A stretch of DNA of 64,000 bases, from positions 62,001 to 126,000 of the forward strand of contig OY970206.1 of assembly GCA_963708425.1 (NCBI GenBank), in the 5' to 3' direction. Under the pieces are notes generated by a model. That model made no database searches and was not told where the DNA came from. It worked only from the letters and a program-made list of their open reading frames with translations. This stretch comes from JACMNW01 sp963708425. Lineage in GTDB: Bacteria > Pseudomonadota > Alphaproteobacteria > Rhodobacterales > Rhodobacteraceae. The number at the start of each line of letters is the position of its first letter. Position 1 is the stretch's first letter. The position numbers and the translations under genes were made by a program. Below, piece by piece: positions 7,887 to 14,731 of the stretch.

Positions 7887-9517
7887 GGGGTGCCCGACTC
7901 TGGTTTACCGACATCGCGGATCAGTTTCCAGTTGATCGCATCCAGCAAGGCTTCAAAACTGGCATCGACGATGTTGGCGGACACGCCGACAGTCGACCAG
8001 CGGCGGCCTTCAGCATCTTCTGAATCGATGATCACGCGGGTGACGGCTTCGGTGCCGCCATTGGTGATACGGACTTTGAAATCGACCAGCTTCATATCAT
8101 CGATGACGGCCTGCCAAGGGCCGAGGTCTTTTGCCAAGGCTTTGGCAAGCGCATTGACCGGGCCGCGGTCGGTGCCTTCCTCGTCCATGGATTCGGATAC
8201 CGACAGCATCTTCTTGTCGCCGATTTTCACCACGACAACCGCCTCAGAGAGGCTGACCATCCGGTTGTATTTGTTTTTGCGGCGTTCCACGGTAACGCGG
8301 TAGCGTTTCACTTCGAAGAAGTCCGGCAGCAGGCCGAGTTCGGCGCGGGCGAGCAGCTCGAAAGACGCTTGAGCGGAATCATAGGCATAGCCTTGGTCTT
8401 CGCGGTCTTTGATCACCTCGAGGATGCGGCCAAGGCGGGCGTCGTTCGGGGCGACATCGAGGCCAGCGGCGACAAGGCGGGCGCGCAGGTTGGATTGGCC
8501 GGCCTGGTTCGACATCGGGATGATGCGGGCGTTGCCGACGGTTTCGGGCGGGATGTGTTCGTAGGTGGTGGGGTCTTTCAGGATGGCGCTCGCGTGTAAC
8601 CCGGCTTTGTGCGCGAAGGCGGAGGCGCCGACGTAGGGGGCTGCGCGGTGCGGCACGCGGTTCAGGATATCATCCAGCATGCGGCTGGTGCGGGTGATGG
8701 CGTGCAGGGCTTGCGGCGTGACGTTGGTTTGGAAGCGGTCTTTGTAGGGGGATTTGAGCAAGAGCGTCGGGATCAGAGTGATCAGATTGGCATTGCCGCA
8801 GCGTTCGCCCAAGCCGTTCAGGGTGCCTTGAATTTGGCGCGCACCGGCGTCGACGGCGGCGAGGGAGTTGGCGACTGCATTGCCGGTATCGTCGTGGCAG
8901 TGGATGCCGATATGCGTGCCGGGGATGCCGGAGGCGATGACGGCGGTGGTGATTCGGTGGATTTCCGACGGAAGGGTGCCGCCGTTGGTGTCGCAGAGGA
9001 CGATCCATCTTGCGCCTGCGGTGTAGGCGGCGTGCAGGCAGGATAGCGCGTATTCGGGGTTGGACGCGAATCCGTCGAAGAAGTGTTCGGCATCGAACAG
9101 CGGCTCGCGGTATTTGGATTTCAGATGGGCGATGGAGGCAGCAATGGCGTCGCGGTTTTCGTCGAGGCTGACGTTGAGGGCGGTTTTGACGTGGAAGTCG
9201 TGCGTTTTGCCGACGAGGCAGACGGCCGTGGTTTCGGCGTTCAGCACGGCGGCGAGGACATCGTCGTTGTCGGCAGACCGCCCTACCCGTTTGGTCATCC
9301 CGAACGCCGTCATCGTGGCGCGGGTTTGGGGGGGGCTTGCGAAAAACTCGGAATCCGTCGGGTTGGCACCGGGCCAGCCGCCTTCGATGTAATCCACACC
9401 GAGCGCGTCGAGGGCCAGCGCGATCTGGCGTTTCTCGGCGGTGGAGAACTGGACGCCTTGCGTTTGCTGACCATCGCGCAGAGTGGTGTCGAACAGGGAG
9501 AGGGGTTCTTTAGTCAT
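7883..9517 (-). CDS. cimA: Citramalate synthase
   Basis: A 544-residue (R)-citramalate synthase, condensing pyruvate and acetyl-CoA in the threonine-independent route to 2-oxobutyrate and isoleucine. The catalytic TIM barrel begins LFDTTLRDGQQTQG and includes HCHDDTGNAVANS and GLGERCGNANL; the C-terminal third is the LeuA-type allosteric domain (feedback by isoleucine/leucine in the family). I chose ATG 9517 because conserved sequence begins there; the upstream extension to 9607 is low-complexity Arg/Pro. Homocitrate or isopropylmalate synthase are less likely given the long C-terminal module and motif order. Downstream gene overlaps by 4 bp; cysS is upstream. Confidence 0.9.
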   Translation of the reverse strand: MTKEPLSLFDTTLRDGQQTQGVQFSTAEKRQIALALDALGVDYIEGGWPGANPTDSEFFASPPQTRATMTAFGMTKRVGRSADNDDVLAAVLNAETTAVCLVGKTHDFHVKTALNVSLDENRDAIAASIAHLKSKYREPLFDAEHFFDGFASNPEYALSCLHAAYTAGARWIVLCDTNGGTLPSEIHRITTAVIASGIPGTHIGIHCHDDTGNAVANSLAAVDAGARQIQGTLNGLGERCGNANLITLIPTLLLKSPYKDRFQTNVTPQALHAITRTSRMLDDILNRVPHRAAPYVGASAFAHKAGLHASAILKDPTTYEHIPPETVGNARIIPMSNQAGQSNLRARLVAAGLDVAPNDARLGRILEVIKDREDQGYAYDSAQASFELLARAELGLLPDFFEVKRYRVTVERRKNKYNRMVSLSEAVVVVKIGDKKMLSVSESMDEEGTDRGPVNALAKALAKDLGPWQAVIDDMKLVDFKVRITNGGTEAVTRVIIDSEDAEGRRWSTVGVSANIVDASFEALLDAINWKLIRDVGKPESGTP

Positions 9518-9549
9518 ATGCCACCTGCTCTGCCAATCTGTTTTTCTTC

Positions 9550-9602
9550 GCCCGGTCCCTTTGACCGGGCAGCGCCCGAACCGCCCCCACGGGGCGGGCG
9601 CT
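9550..9602 (-). other. Two adjacent GC-rich hairpins between cysS and cimA
   Basis: GCCCGGTC (9550-9557) pairs with GACCGGGC (9563-9570). Immediately beside it, AGCGC plus CCGCCCC (9571-9587) pairs with GGGGCGG plus GCGCT (9591-9602) around a 3-base loop with a small bulge. On the minus strand, the direction of cysS-cimA transcription, neither is followed by a T run, so a plain intrinsic terminator is unlikely. RNA stabilisation or attenuation is possible. Confidence 0.5.
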
Positions 9603-9630
9603 GCCATGTTTTGATGAGTGGAGGATCAAC

Positions 9631-11151
9631 TTATCGCCTCCAGTTTTTCGAATCAAAGTTTGGCATTGCTCTTAACTCCACACTGTCGGTGGAAAGCACA
9701 ACTCGCACCCCTGCCGCGACGAGGCCTTTTCTTATAGTGTCAGCACGCTCAAAGTCCTTATCTGTTCGCGCCTGCCTCAATTGGTCTTTCAACAAAATTT
9801 CCAGCCAGTCTTGGCTGAAGGCAGATCCCGCCAGGAGCACAGTCATTTTCCCCGTATTAGGGGAGTATGAGTAGCCCATCGACCAATCTTCCTCGGGCAT
9901 TTCCAACAGACCCAAAAGGCCCGCCGACGCCTTTAGTTCACCAAAACGACCAGCTTTTGCGAGTGCTCTTAGTGCCGTGATTGCCCCGGAGGTGTTGAGA
10001 TCGTTCGCCAATATTTCGATGACTTCCGGCGCTACGTATGTAGGTGCTAAATCACGCGTAAAGGCTCGCCATTGCCCAAGATCGCTTTGCGCTTCATTGA
10101 CTTTCTCCTTCGTCCAATCCATCGGCTTGCCGTAATGCGTGCTTAGCAGCACAAACCGGATCACCTCCCCCGGCACTCCTTGATCCAGCAAGTCGCGCAC
10201 CGTGAAGAAATTACCCAGGCTTTTGGACATCTTCTTGCCCTCGACCTGCAGCATCTCGTTGTGCATCCAGACGTTGGCGAAGCCGGCCCCGGGGTGGGCG
10301 CATTTGGATTGGGCGAGTTCGTTTTCGTGGTGGGGGAATTGCAGGTCCAGCCCGCCGCCGTGGATGTCGAAGGCGCGCTGATCCTCTGGTAGACCTTTCA
10401 TCAGCAGCTCATCCGCCATGGCGGAGCATTCGATGTGCCAGCCGGGGCGGCCTCTGCCCCATGGGCTGGGCCAGCCGGGTTGGTCGGCATCGGACGGTTT
10501 CCAGAGGACAAAATCCATTGGGTCGCGTTTGTTGTTTGCAACCTCGACCCGTGCGCCGGCGATCATGTCATCGACGGAACGGCCTGAAAGCTGGCCGTAG
10601 GGTTTGTAGGATTTCACCGAAAACAAGACGTGGCGCGGGTCGGTGGCGGGATCGAAGGGCGTAGCGGCATCGGGTGAATTAGTGTGGTCCGCGCCACGAT
10701 CCTCGACATAGGCGTGGCCCTTGGCGATCAGATCTTCAATCATCGCGACCATTTGCGGGATATACTCCGTCGCGCGGGGTTCATGGTTGGGCCGCAGCGC
10801 CCCCAGCGCGTCCATATCGGCGTGGTACCAGCCGATGGTTTCCTCGGTCCGCTCGGCGATCAGCGCCTCAAGACTGCGGGGGTCTCCGGCTTGCTGGCGG
10901 CGCAGCGCATCGGCGTTGATCTTGTCGTCAACGTCGGTGAAATTGCGCACGTAGGTGACGTGATCCGGCCCGTATTCATGCCGCAGCAGGCGGTAGAGCA
11001 CGTCGAACACCACCACGGGCCGCGCGTTGCCGAGATGGGCGCGGTCATAGACGGTGGGGCCGCAGACATACATGCGCACGTTATCGGGGTCGATCGGGGT
11101 GAAGGTTTCCTTCGACCGCGTCTTGGTGTTGTGCAGTTTGATCGTGACCAT
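9631..11151 (-). CDS. cysS: Cysteinyl-tRNA synthetase
   Basis: A class I aminoacyl-tRNA synthetase of 506 residues that charges tRNA-Cys. The CGPTVYDRAHLGNARP segment carries the first zinc-binding Cys and the HIGH-like signature (HLGN), WHIECSAMA and HGGGLDLQFPHHENE supply the remaining zinc and cysteine-site ligands, and KMSKSLGNFF is the KMSKS loop. I chose ATG 11151 (MVTIKLHNTKTR), which matches the family N terminus; the reading frame stays open to 11208 but that extension is not conserved in style. cimA lies 113 bp downstream on the same strand. Confidence 0.96.
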   Translation of the reverse strand: MVTIKLHNTKTRSKETFTPIDPDNVRMYVCGPTVYDRAHLGNARPVVVFDVLYRLLRHEYGPDHVTYVRNFTDVDDKINADALRRQQAGDPRSLEALIAERTEETIGWYHADMDALGALRPNHEPRATEYIPQMVAMIEDLIAKGHAYVEDRGADHTNSPDAATPFDPATDPRHVLFSVKSYKPYGQLSGRSVDDMIAGARVEVANNKRDPMDFVLWKPSDADQPGWPSPWGRGRPGWHIECSAMADELLMKGLPEDQRAFDIHGGGLDLQFPHHENELAQSKCAHPGAGFANVWMHNEMLQVEGKKMSKSLGNFFTVRDLLDQGVPGEVIRFVLLSTHYGKPMDWTKEKVNEAQSDLGQWRAFTRDLAPTYVAPEVIEILANDLNTSGAITALRALAKAGRFGELKASAGLLGLLEMPEEDWSMGYSYSPNTGKMTVLLAGSAFSQDWLEILLKDQLRQARTDKDFERADTIRKGLVAAGVRVVLSTDSVELRAMPNFDSKNWRR

Positions 11152-11772
11152 GTTGTTACCCAAATTCAAACCCAAATTCGAACGGCGCGCAGTTCCCGCG
11201 CGGGTCACTCAACTTCGTCTTTCTTTGGGAAATGGAAGATGGGCCCGCGTGACAGATGTCAGCAGGTAATGCAGCAGATGATTGCGATGCCCAGTGTCTT
11301 CATGCCCAGATGGCTAACATGGCGGGTCGTCGGTTGGCAAGAGTTGTTGCTGTCAGGGGGCGATGTCGCTGTTTGAGTTTCGGTGGTGCGGTGCGAGGCG
11401 GGTACCTGCGAAACAGTACGAACACGCCTTTATCAGGCACGACACACAACTGCCCAGTGCCGACTTGAGAGCCGATCAGGCATCTGTCCGGGGGACAGAT
11501 GACCGGGCCGTTGACCATAAGGCGTAAGCCGTTGGGCAAGGGGGGTTGGGCTGGGTGCTGTGATTGGGAAATCGGGGCGCGGCTGCCTGGGTGGGTGCAC
11601 AACGCGCCTGCCGGGGGCAGGCAGGCGCGGCCCGATTTGACGCGTGTCAAATCTGGCAAGAGGACAGTTGGGAAAGGTCGTAAGGCCGGAGTTCAGTTAT
11701 GTCCCGGCCCCAATTCGTGAACGACCGCCTAAGGCCCCCAAACCGGACAATTTCAAACCAAACCCCACCCGG
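11152..11772. other. Non-coding stretch rich in inverted repeats
   Basis: No convincing gene is present in these 621 bases; the short open frames lack family features and ribosome sites. Perfect inverted repeats occur at 11481-11501 (9-bp arms, 3-base loop), 11603-11629 (10-bp arms, 7-base loop) and 11634-11653 (8-bp arms, 4-base centre). G-runs such as AAGGGGGG are frequent. It may hold a decayed gene or a dispersed intergenic repeat; comparison with the rest of the genome would decide. Confidence 0.55.
11634..11653. promoter_or_regulatory. FNR/Dnr-like palindrome
   Basis: GATTTGAC, four bases, GTCAAATC. The core TTGAC-N4-GTCAA has the spacing and half-sites of CRP/FNR-family boxes (FnrL TTGAT-N4-ATCAA in Rhodobacter). 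No gene start lies at a typical distance, so function is doubtful. Confidence 0.3.
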
Positions 11773-12153
11773 TCAGCCATAGCTTACCGCTTCATACTCT
11801 ATCCCGTCGGTATCATTGAAATAGAACCGGCGACCGGGGTCATAATTGGCGTGGGAATAGACCGGCAGGCCTTCGGCCTTGATGCGCTGTTCAAGGGCGT
11901 CAAGATCATCGACCAGAATGGCGATGTGGTTCAGGCCACCGACGGCATCATAATTTTTGCCGTCATTCACCTGCGCGCCGGGGCCGCGATAGAGGGCGAC
12001 ATATTGGTCTTTGCTGCCGACATGCACAGTGTTGCCGCCGTGGATCGACGCGCCTTGCCAGCGGACGTCCCAGCCGAACAAGCGGCCATACAGGGCGGCG
12101 GTGGCGGCGGGGTCTGATACAGTTACGTTCACATGTTCCAATTTTACCGACAT
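11773..12153 (-). CDS. VOC family protein (glyoxalase/bleomycin-resistance fold)
   Basis: A 126-residue protein with the paired beta-alpha-beta-beta-beta modules of the vicinal oxygen chelate superfamily (LEHVNVTVSDPAATAALY; then LNHIAILVDDLDALEQRI and FYFNDTDGIEYEAVSYG). His8 at the N terminus, His in LNHIAIL and Glu in GIEYEAV are the expected metal ligands. Such enzymes act as lyases, dioxygenases or thiol-conjugation enzymes; the exact reaction cannot be read. The promoter lies in a SoxR-box with 19-bp spacing, so the gene is probably induced by redox-cycling compounds. AAGGAG precedes the ATG. Confidence 0.88.
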   Translation of the reverse strand: MSVKLEHVNVTVSDPAATAALYGRLFGWDVRWQGASIHGGNTVHVGSKDQYVALYRGPGAQVNDGKNYDAVGGLNHIAILVDDLDALEQRIKAEGLPVYSHANYDPGRRFYFNDTDGIEYEAVSYG

Positions 12154-12183
12154 CTTTCGTCTCCTTGTGATGATGCGGCTTTG

Positions 12184-12214
12184 GTTGTAGAATCTACAGT
12201 GTACTTTAGGTCAA
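12184..12214 (-). promoter_or_regulatory. SoxR-regulated promoter of the VOC gene
   Basis: Read on the minus strand: -35 TTGACC (12209-12214), a 19-base spacer, -10 TACAAC (12184-12189). The overlong 19-bp spacer is the hallmark of MerR/SoxR-activated promoters, and the segment CCTAAAGT..ACTGTAG inside it resembles the E. coli soxS SoxR box (CCTCAAGTTAACTTGAGG). It also lies right upstream of the soxR ribosome site, so SoxR could repress itself here. Confidence 0.72.
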
Positions 12215-12224
12215 GGGGAATATG

Positions 12225-12686
12225 ATGGCTCGCGGCGGTTTGTCGATTGGCGATCTGGCGGCACGCACCGGGTTGTCGGTGCCCGCGATCCGGCATTATG
12301 AGACGTTGGGGTTGCTGGCACCTTTGCGCAATGCGGGCGGGCATCGGCGGTTCGATAAATCCGACATTCGGCGGTTGAGTTTTGTGATGATTGCGCAGTC
12401 GCTGGGGTTTTCATTGGCGCAGTTGCGCGGTGTGCTGGCAGGGTTGCCGCAGGGCCGTGCGCCGAACCGTGCCGATTGGTCGGCGATTGGCACCGGGTTT
12501 CGGGCCGAGATTGACACCCGGATTGCGGCGCTGACCATGCTGCGCGACAAGCTGGATGGCTGCATTGGCTGTGGCTGCCTGTCGCTGGACACCTGCAGCC
12601 TGTGGAACCCAGGTGATCAGGCCCGGCGACATGGCACCGGGCCGCGGTATTTGATGGGGAATCGTTCTGATGACTTAGGCGACTAG
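12225..12686 (+). CDS. soxR: Redox-sensitive transcriptional activator SoxR
   Basis: A MerR-family regulator of 153 residues. The N-terminal helix-turn-helix (LSIGDLAARTGLSVPAIRHYE) is followed by the dimerisation helix and a C-terminal [2Fe-2S] cluster motif, CIGCGCLSLDTC (C-X2-C-X-C-X5-C), which is diagnostic of SoxR. It senses redox-active small molecules by cluster oxidation and activates promoters with long spacers. I start at ATG 12225, six bases after AAGGGG, rather than the ATG three bases earlier. It is divergent from the VOC gene and its stop overlaps that of the convergent membrane-protein gene by 4 bp. Confidence 0.93.
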   Translation: MARGGLSIGDLAARTGLSVPAIRHYETLGLLAPLRNAGGHRRFDKSDIRRLSFVMIAQSLGFSLAQLRGVLAGLPQGRAPNRADWSAIGTGFRAEIDTRIAALTMLRDKLDGCIGCGCLSLDTCSLWNPGDQARRHGTGPRYLMGNRSDDLGD

Positions 12687-13171
12687 ACCCGTGCGCCAAG
12701 GCTGCGCGACTGGCGATCACGCCAGCGCACGACGATGGCGGCAACCACGGCGAACAGCACATGGCCGAACAAGGCGACCCAGGTGATGCCGGTGAAGCCC
12801 AGGAAGGCGGGTTGTCCGGCGATCAGGCTGGCCATGATATATAGGGCGAAAATCCACAGGCCGATGCCGTAGATGATGGCAACCAAGACCCATGGCAGGC
12901 CGGGGGTGATGCGGCGGGCCAGCGGTTCGGCGATGAACATCCAGCCAAACGGATAGGCGATCATGCCCGCGATGTAATGCAGCAAGTGGGCGGCGGGGAT
13001 ATAGGGTTCACCCGTCAGAGTCTGGATCACCTGATTGGCCAGTGGTACCGGGGCGAGGCTGGCAAAACCCAGCATCGGGCTGAGGCTTTGGCCGAAGTAG
13101 TCAAACGCCACGGTGGCGACCGCTCCTGATAGAAGCATGGTCCAAAGAGTATGGCCGTTGAAAGCGCGCAT
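12683..13171 (-). CDS. Conserved membrane protein of unknown function
   Basis: A 162-residue integral membrane protein. About four hydrophobic segments can be seen (TMLLSGAVATVAFDYFG; LLHYIAGMIAYPFGWMFI; PWVLVAIIYGIGLWIFALYI; ITWVALFGHVLFAVVAAIVV), ending in an Arg-rich cytoplasmic tail. I chose ATG 13171, preceded by CGGAGAC; the longer open frame to 13522 encodes a basic, non-conserved-looking stretch. I do not recognise a named family. It meets soxR tail to tail with a 4-bp stop overlap and is divergent from the MmcQ/YjbR gene. Confidence 0.7.
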   Translation of the reverse strand: MRAFNGHTLWTMLLSGAVATVAFDYFGQSLSPMLGFASLAPVPLANQVIQTLTGEPYIPAAHLLHYIAGMIAYPFGWMFIAEPLARRITPGLPWVLVAIIYGIGLWIFALYIMASLIAGQPAFLGFTGITWVALFGHVLFAVVAAIVVRWRDRQSRSLGARV

Positions 13172-13306
13172 TCTATGTCTCCGGGTTGCGAAATCTGTGA
13201 TGCTAGGGTTACGGCAAGTGCGGTGGGTCTGGATACGACGTGTCAGGCTTTTCACGCAGGTGTTTCTGGCTGTAACACTGTGTGAGGCGACTGCGGGGAG
13301 GGTCTG

Positions 13307-13645
13307 ATGACACGGGTATTGATCAATGCGCATTGTGCGATGTTGCCGGGGGCACAGATTTCGGACCCTTGGGGCGGTGGGCATGATGCGTGGAAAGTCG
13401 GCGGCAAGATGTTTGCCGTAGTGGGCGTGATGGATGACGGGGTGTCGGTGAAATGCGCCGATGCGGATACCGCGCGGTTGCTGATCGACATGGAACGGGC
13501 GGTTCGGGCGCCGTATTTTCATGCCAGCTGGGTGCGGGTGCCGTGGGGTGTTGTCAGCGAGGACGAGCTGCGCGAGCGGCTGGACATCTCATATCAGATC
13601 ATCCGGGCTGGGCTGCCGAAGAAGGTGCAGGCGGCTTTGGGTTAG
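13307..13645 (+). CDS. MmcQ/YjbR family DNA-binding protein
   Basis: A 112-residue protein of the MmcQ/YjbR (CyaY-like fold) family. The recognisable features are WGGGHDAWKVGGKMFAVVG, the VSVKCADADTARLLID block and the C-terminal LRERLDISYQIIRAGLPKKVQ, which matches the family's typical ending. Members have a double-stranded-DNA-binding-like fold but no settled cellular role. It lies divergent to the membrane-protein gene and just upstream of the decarboxylase remnant. Confidence 0.85.
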   Translation: MTRVLINAHCAMLPGAQISDPWGGGHDAWKVGGKMFAVVGVMDDGVSVKCADADTARLLIDMERAVRAPYFHASWVRVPWGVVSEDELRERLDISYQIIRAGLPKKVQAALG

Positions 13646-13710
13646 CGGCGGTTGTGGTTTTTGGGACGGCCGGGTTTGCGGTGTGGCTGACGGGCTAGGG
13701 GGGCGATGCT

Positions 13711-13821
13711 GTGAACCACGATGATCTGCGCGATTGGTCGAAACGGGCGGCGGATTGGGCGCATGGCTATCATGCGGGCTTGGGCGATATGCCGGTGCGG
13801 GCAGAGTTGATGCGGCCATAG
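13711..13821 (+). pseudogene. Remnant: N terminus of a PLP-dependent decarboxylase
   Basis: Thirty-six codons from GTG 13711 to TAG 13819-13821 translate to LRDWSKRAADWAHGYHAGL followed by GDMPVRAEL. This is the characteristic N-terminal helix and 'RPVRA' turn of group II pyridoxal-phosphate decarboxylases (aromatic amino acid / diaminobutyrate type, normally about 470 residues). The lysine-containing catalytic domain is absent: a hairpin terminator starts two bases after the stop. It reads as the stub left after a deletion. A tiny expressed peptide cannot be excluded. Confidence 0.6.
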
Positions 13822-13823
13822 AA

Positions 13824-13851
13824 AAAGGGGCGGCGGGGGGGCCGCCCCTTT
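13824..13851 (-). terminator. Intrinsic terminator of the outer-membrane barrel gene
   Basis: AAAGGGGCGGC (13824-13834) pairs with GCCGCCCCTTT (13841-13851) over a six-base loop. On the minus strand the stem is followed by a T-rich end, giving a strong rho-independent terminator 37 bp after the barrel-protein stop. It may also work from the plus side. Confidence 0.85.
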
Positions 13852-13887
13852 GAGGCTTCAATCAGGTTCAATCGTTGGAGGGAACGA

Positions 13888-14484
13888 TCAGAAGCTGAAC
13901 GAAACCTTTGCCTTGAGGGTCTGGGCATCAAGATCGACACCCGAGCCGTCGAAGTCGTCGAACTTGTGGACCAGATATTCACCGCCCACCGACCATTGGT
14001 CGCTGAGGGCGTAATCGGCACCGATACCCGCGAAGTAGCCGTTGTCGTTTAGCGACGCGCCGCCAACTGTGGCTTCGGCGTAAGCGGCACCAACTGTACC
14101 GTACACCAGCGTGCGGCCAAGATCGGCACCACCGATCAGCTTCAACCGGGCGACGCTATCCAGCGTATCGCCAGCAGTGCCCAGATCGATGTTGGCAACA
14201 TCGTAGTCAAGTTCAGCACCGGCTACGAATTTGCCGTAGTCCATACGGTAACCAGCATGGACACCACCGATGGCACCATCGCCGTCAAGGCCAGCGCCGT
14301 TGCTGTCGATATCACCATAACCCAATTGGGCACCAACATAGGGGCCCGACCAATCGCCGTCAGTGGAAACCACAGTCTGTTCGACCGGCGTGATTACCGG
14401 TTCTGGTGCGACATCAGTCAGGCCACCTGCAAAGGCCGGGGCGCCAAGCAAAGTTGCTGTGGCAAGAATTGCGTATTTTTTCAT
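13888..14484 (-). CDS. Outer membrane beta-barrel protein
   Basis: A 198-residue precursor with a Sec signal peptide (MKKYAILATATLLGAPAFA, cleavage near residue 19) and a C-terminal eight-stranded barrel of the OmpA/porin-like (OMP_b-brl) family. Alternating strands such as GPYVGAQLGYGDID, GGVHAGYRMDYGKFVAGAEL and WSVGGEYLVHKF are clear, and the last strand ends KAKVSFSF with the terminal Phe needed for BAM insertion. Ligand or function is unknown; relatives are abundant surface proteins. GGGAGAG precedes the ATG and a strong terminator follows. Confidence 0.88.
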   Translation of the reverse strand: MKKYAILATATLLGAPAFAGGLTDVAPEPVITPVEQTVVSTDGDWSGPYVGAQLGYGDIDSNGAGLDGDGAIGGVHAGYRMDYGKFVAGAELDYDVANIDLGTAGDTLDSVARLKLIGGADLGRTLVYGTVGAAYAEATVGGASLNDNGYFAGIGADYALSDQWSVGGEYLVHKFDDFDGSGVDLDAQTLKAKVSFSF

Positions 14485-14731
14485 GCTCTCACTCTCCCAT
14501 TAATTTAGGGCCATTTTGGCCCGCTGCCATTGACCGAGGGATACGGTCTGTCAGCACAACGGTTATTTGGGGAATAAGTTCCAGCGTGCAAGCGCACCTC
14601 ACGCGGTGGTGAGCGTTTGTGACAACTTAAGAGCGAAAACCCGCGCGAGGTTTTTGGAAACCAAGCGAGATTTGGCCCGGCAAATGGATTGACGCCAAGG
14701 CGGCAAAAACTGGCTTAGGAAAAACCCTACA

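Noticed and set aside
11300..11659. 119-codon frame on the minus strand in the non-coding stretch
   Set aside because: Rich in Pro/Arg/Cys with no recognisable domain and no ribosome site; the perfect inverted repeats run through it.
12683..13522. 279-codon version of the membrane protein
   Set aside because: The first 117 codons are basic and lack conserved features; ATG 13171 has a good ribosome site and starts the membrane protein proper.
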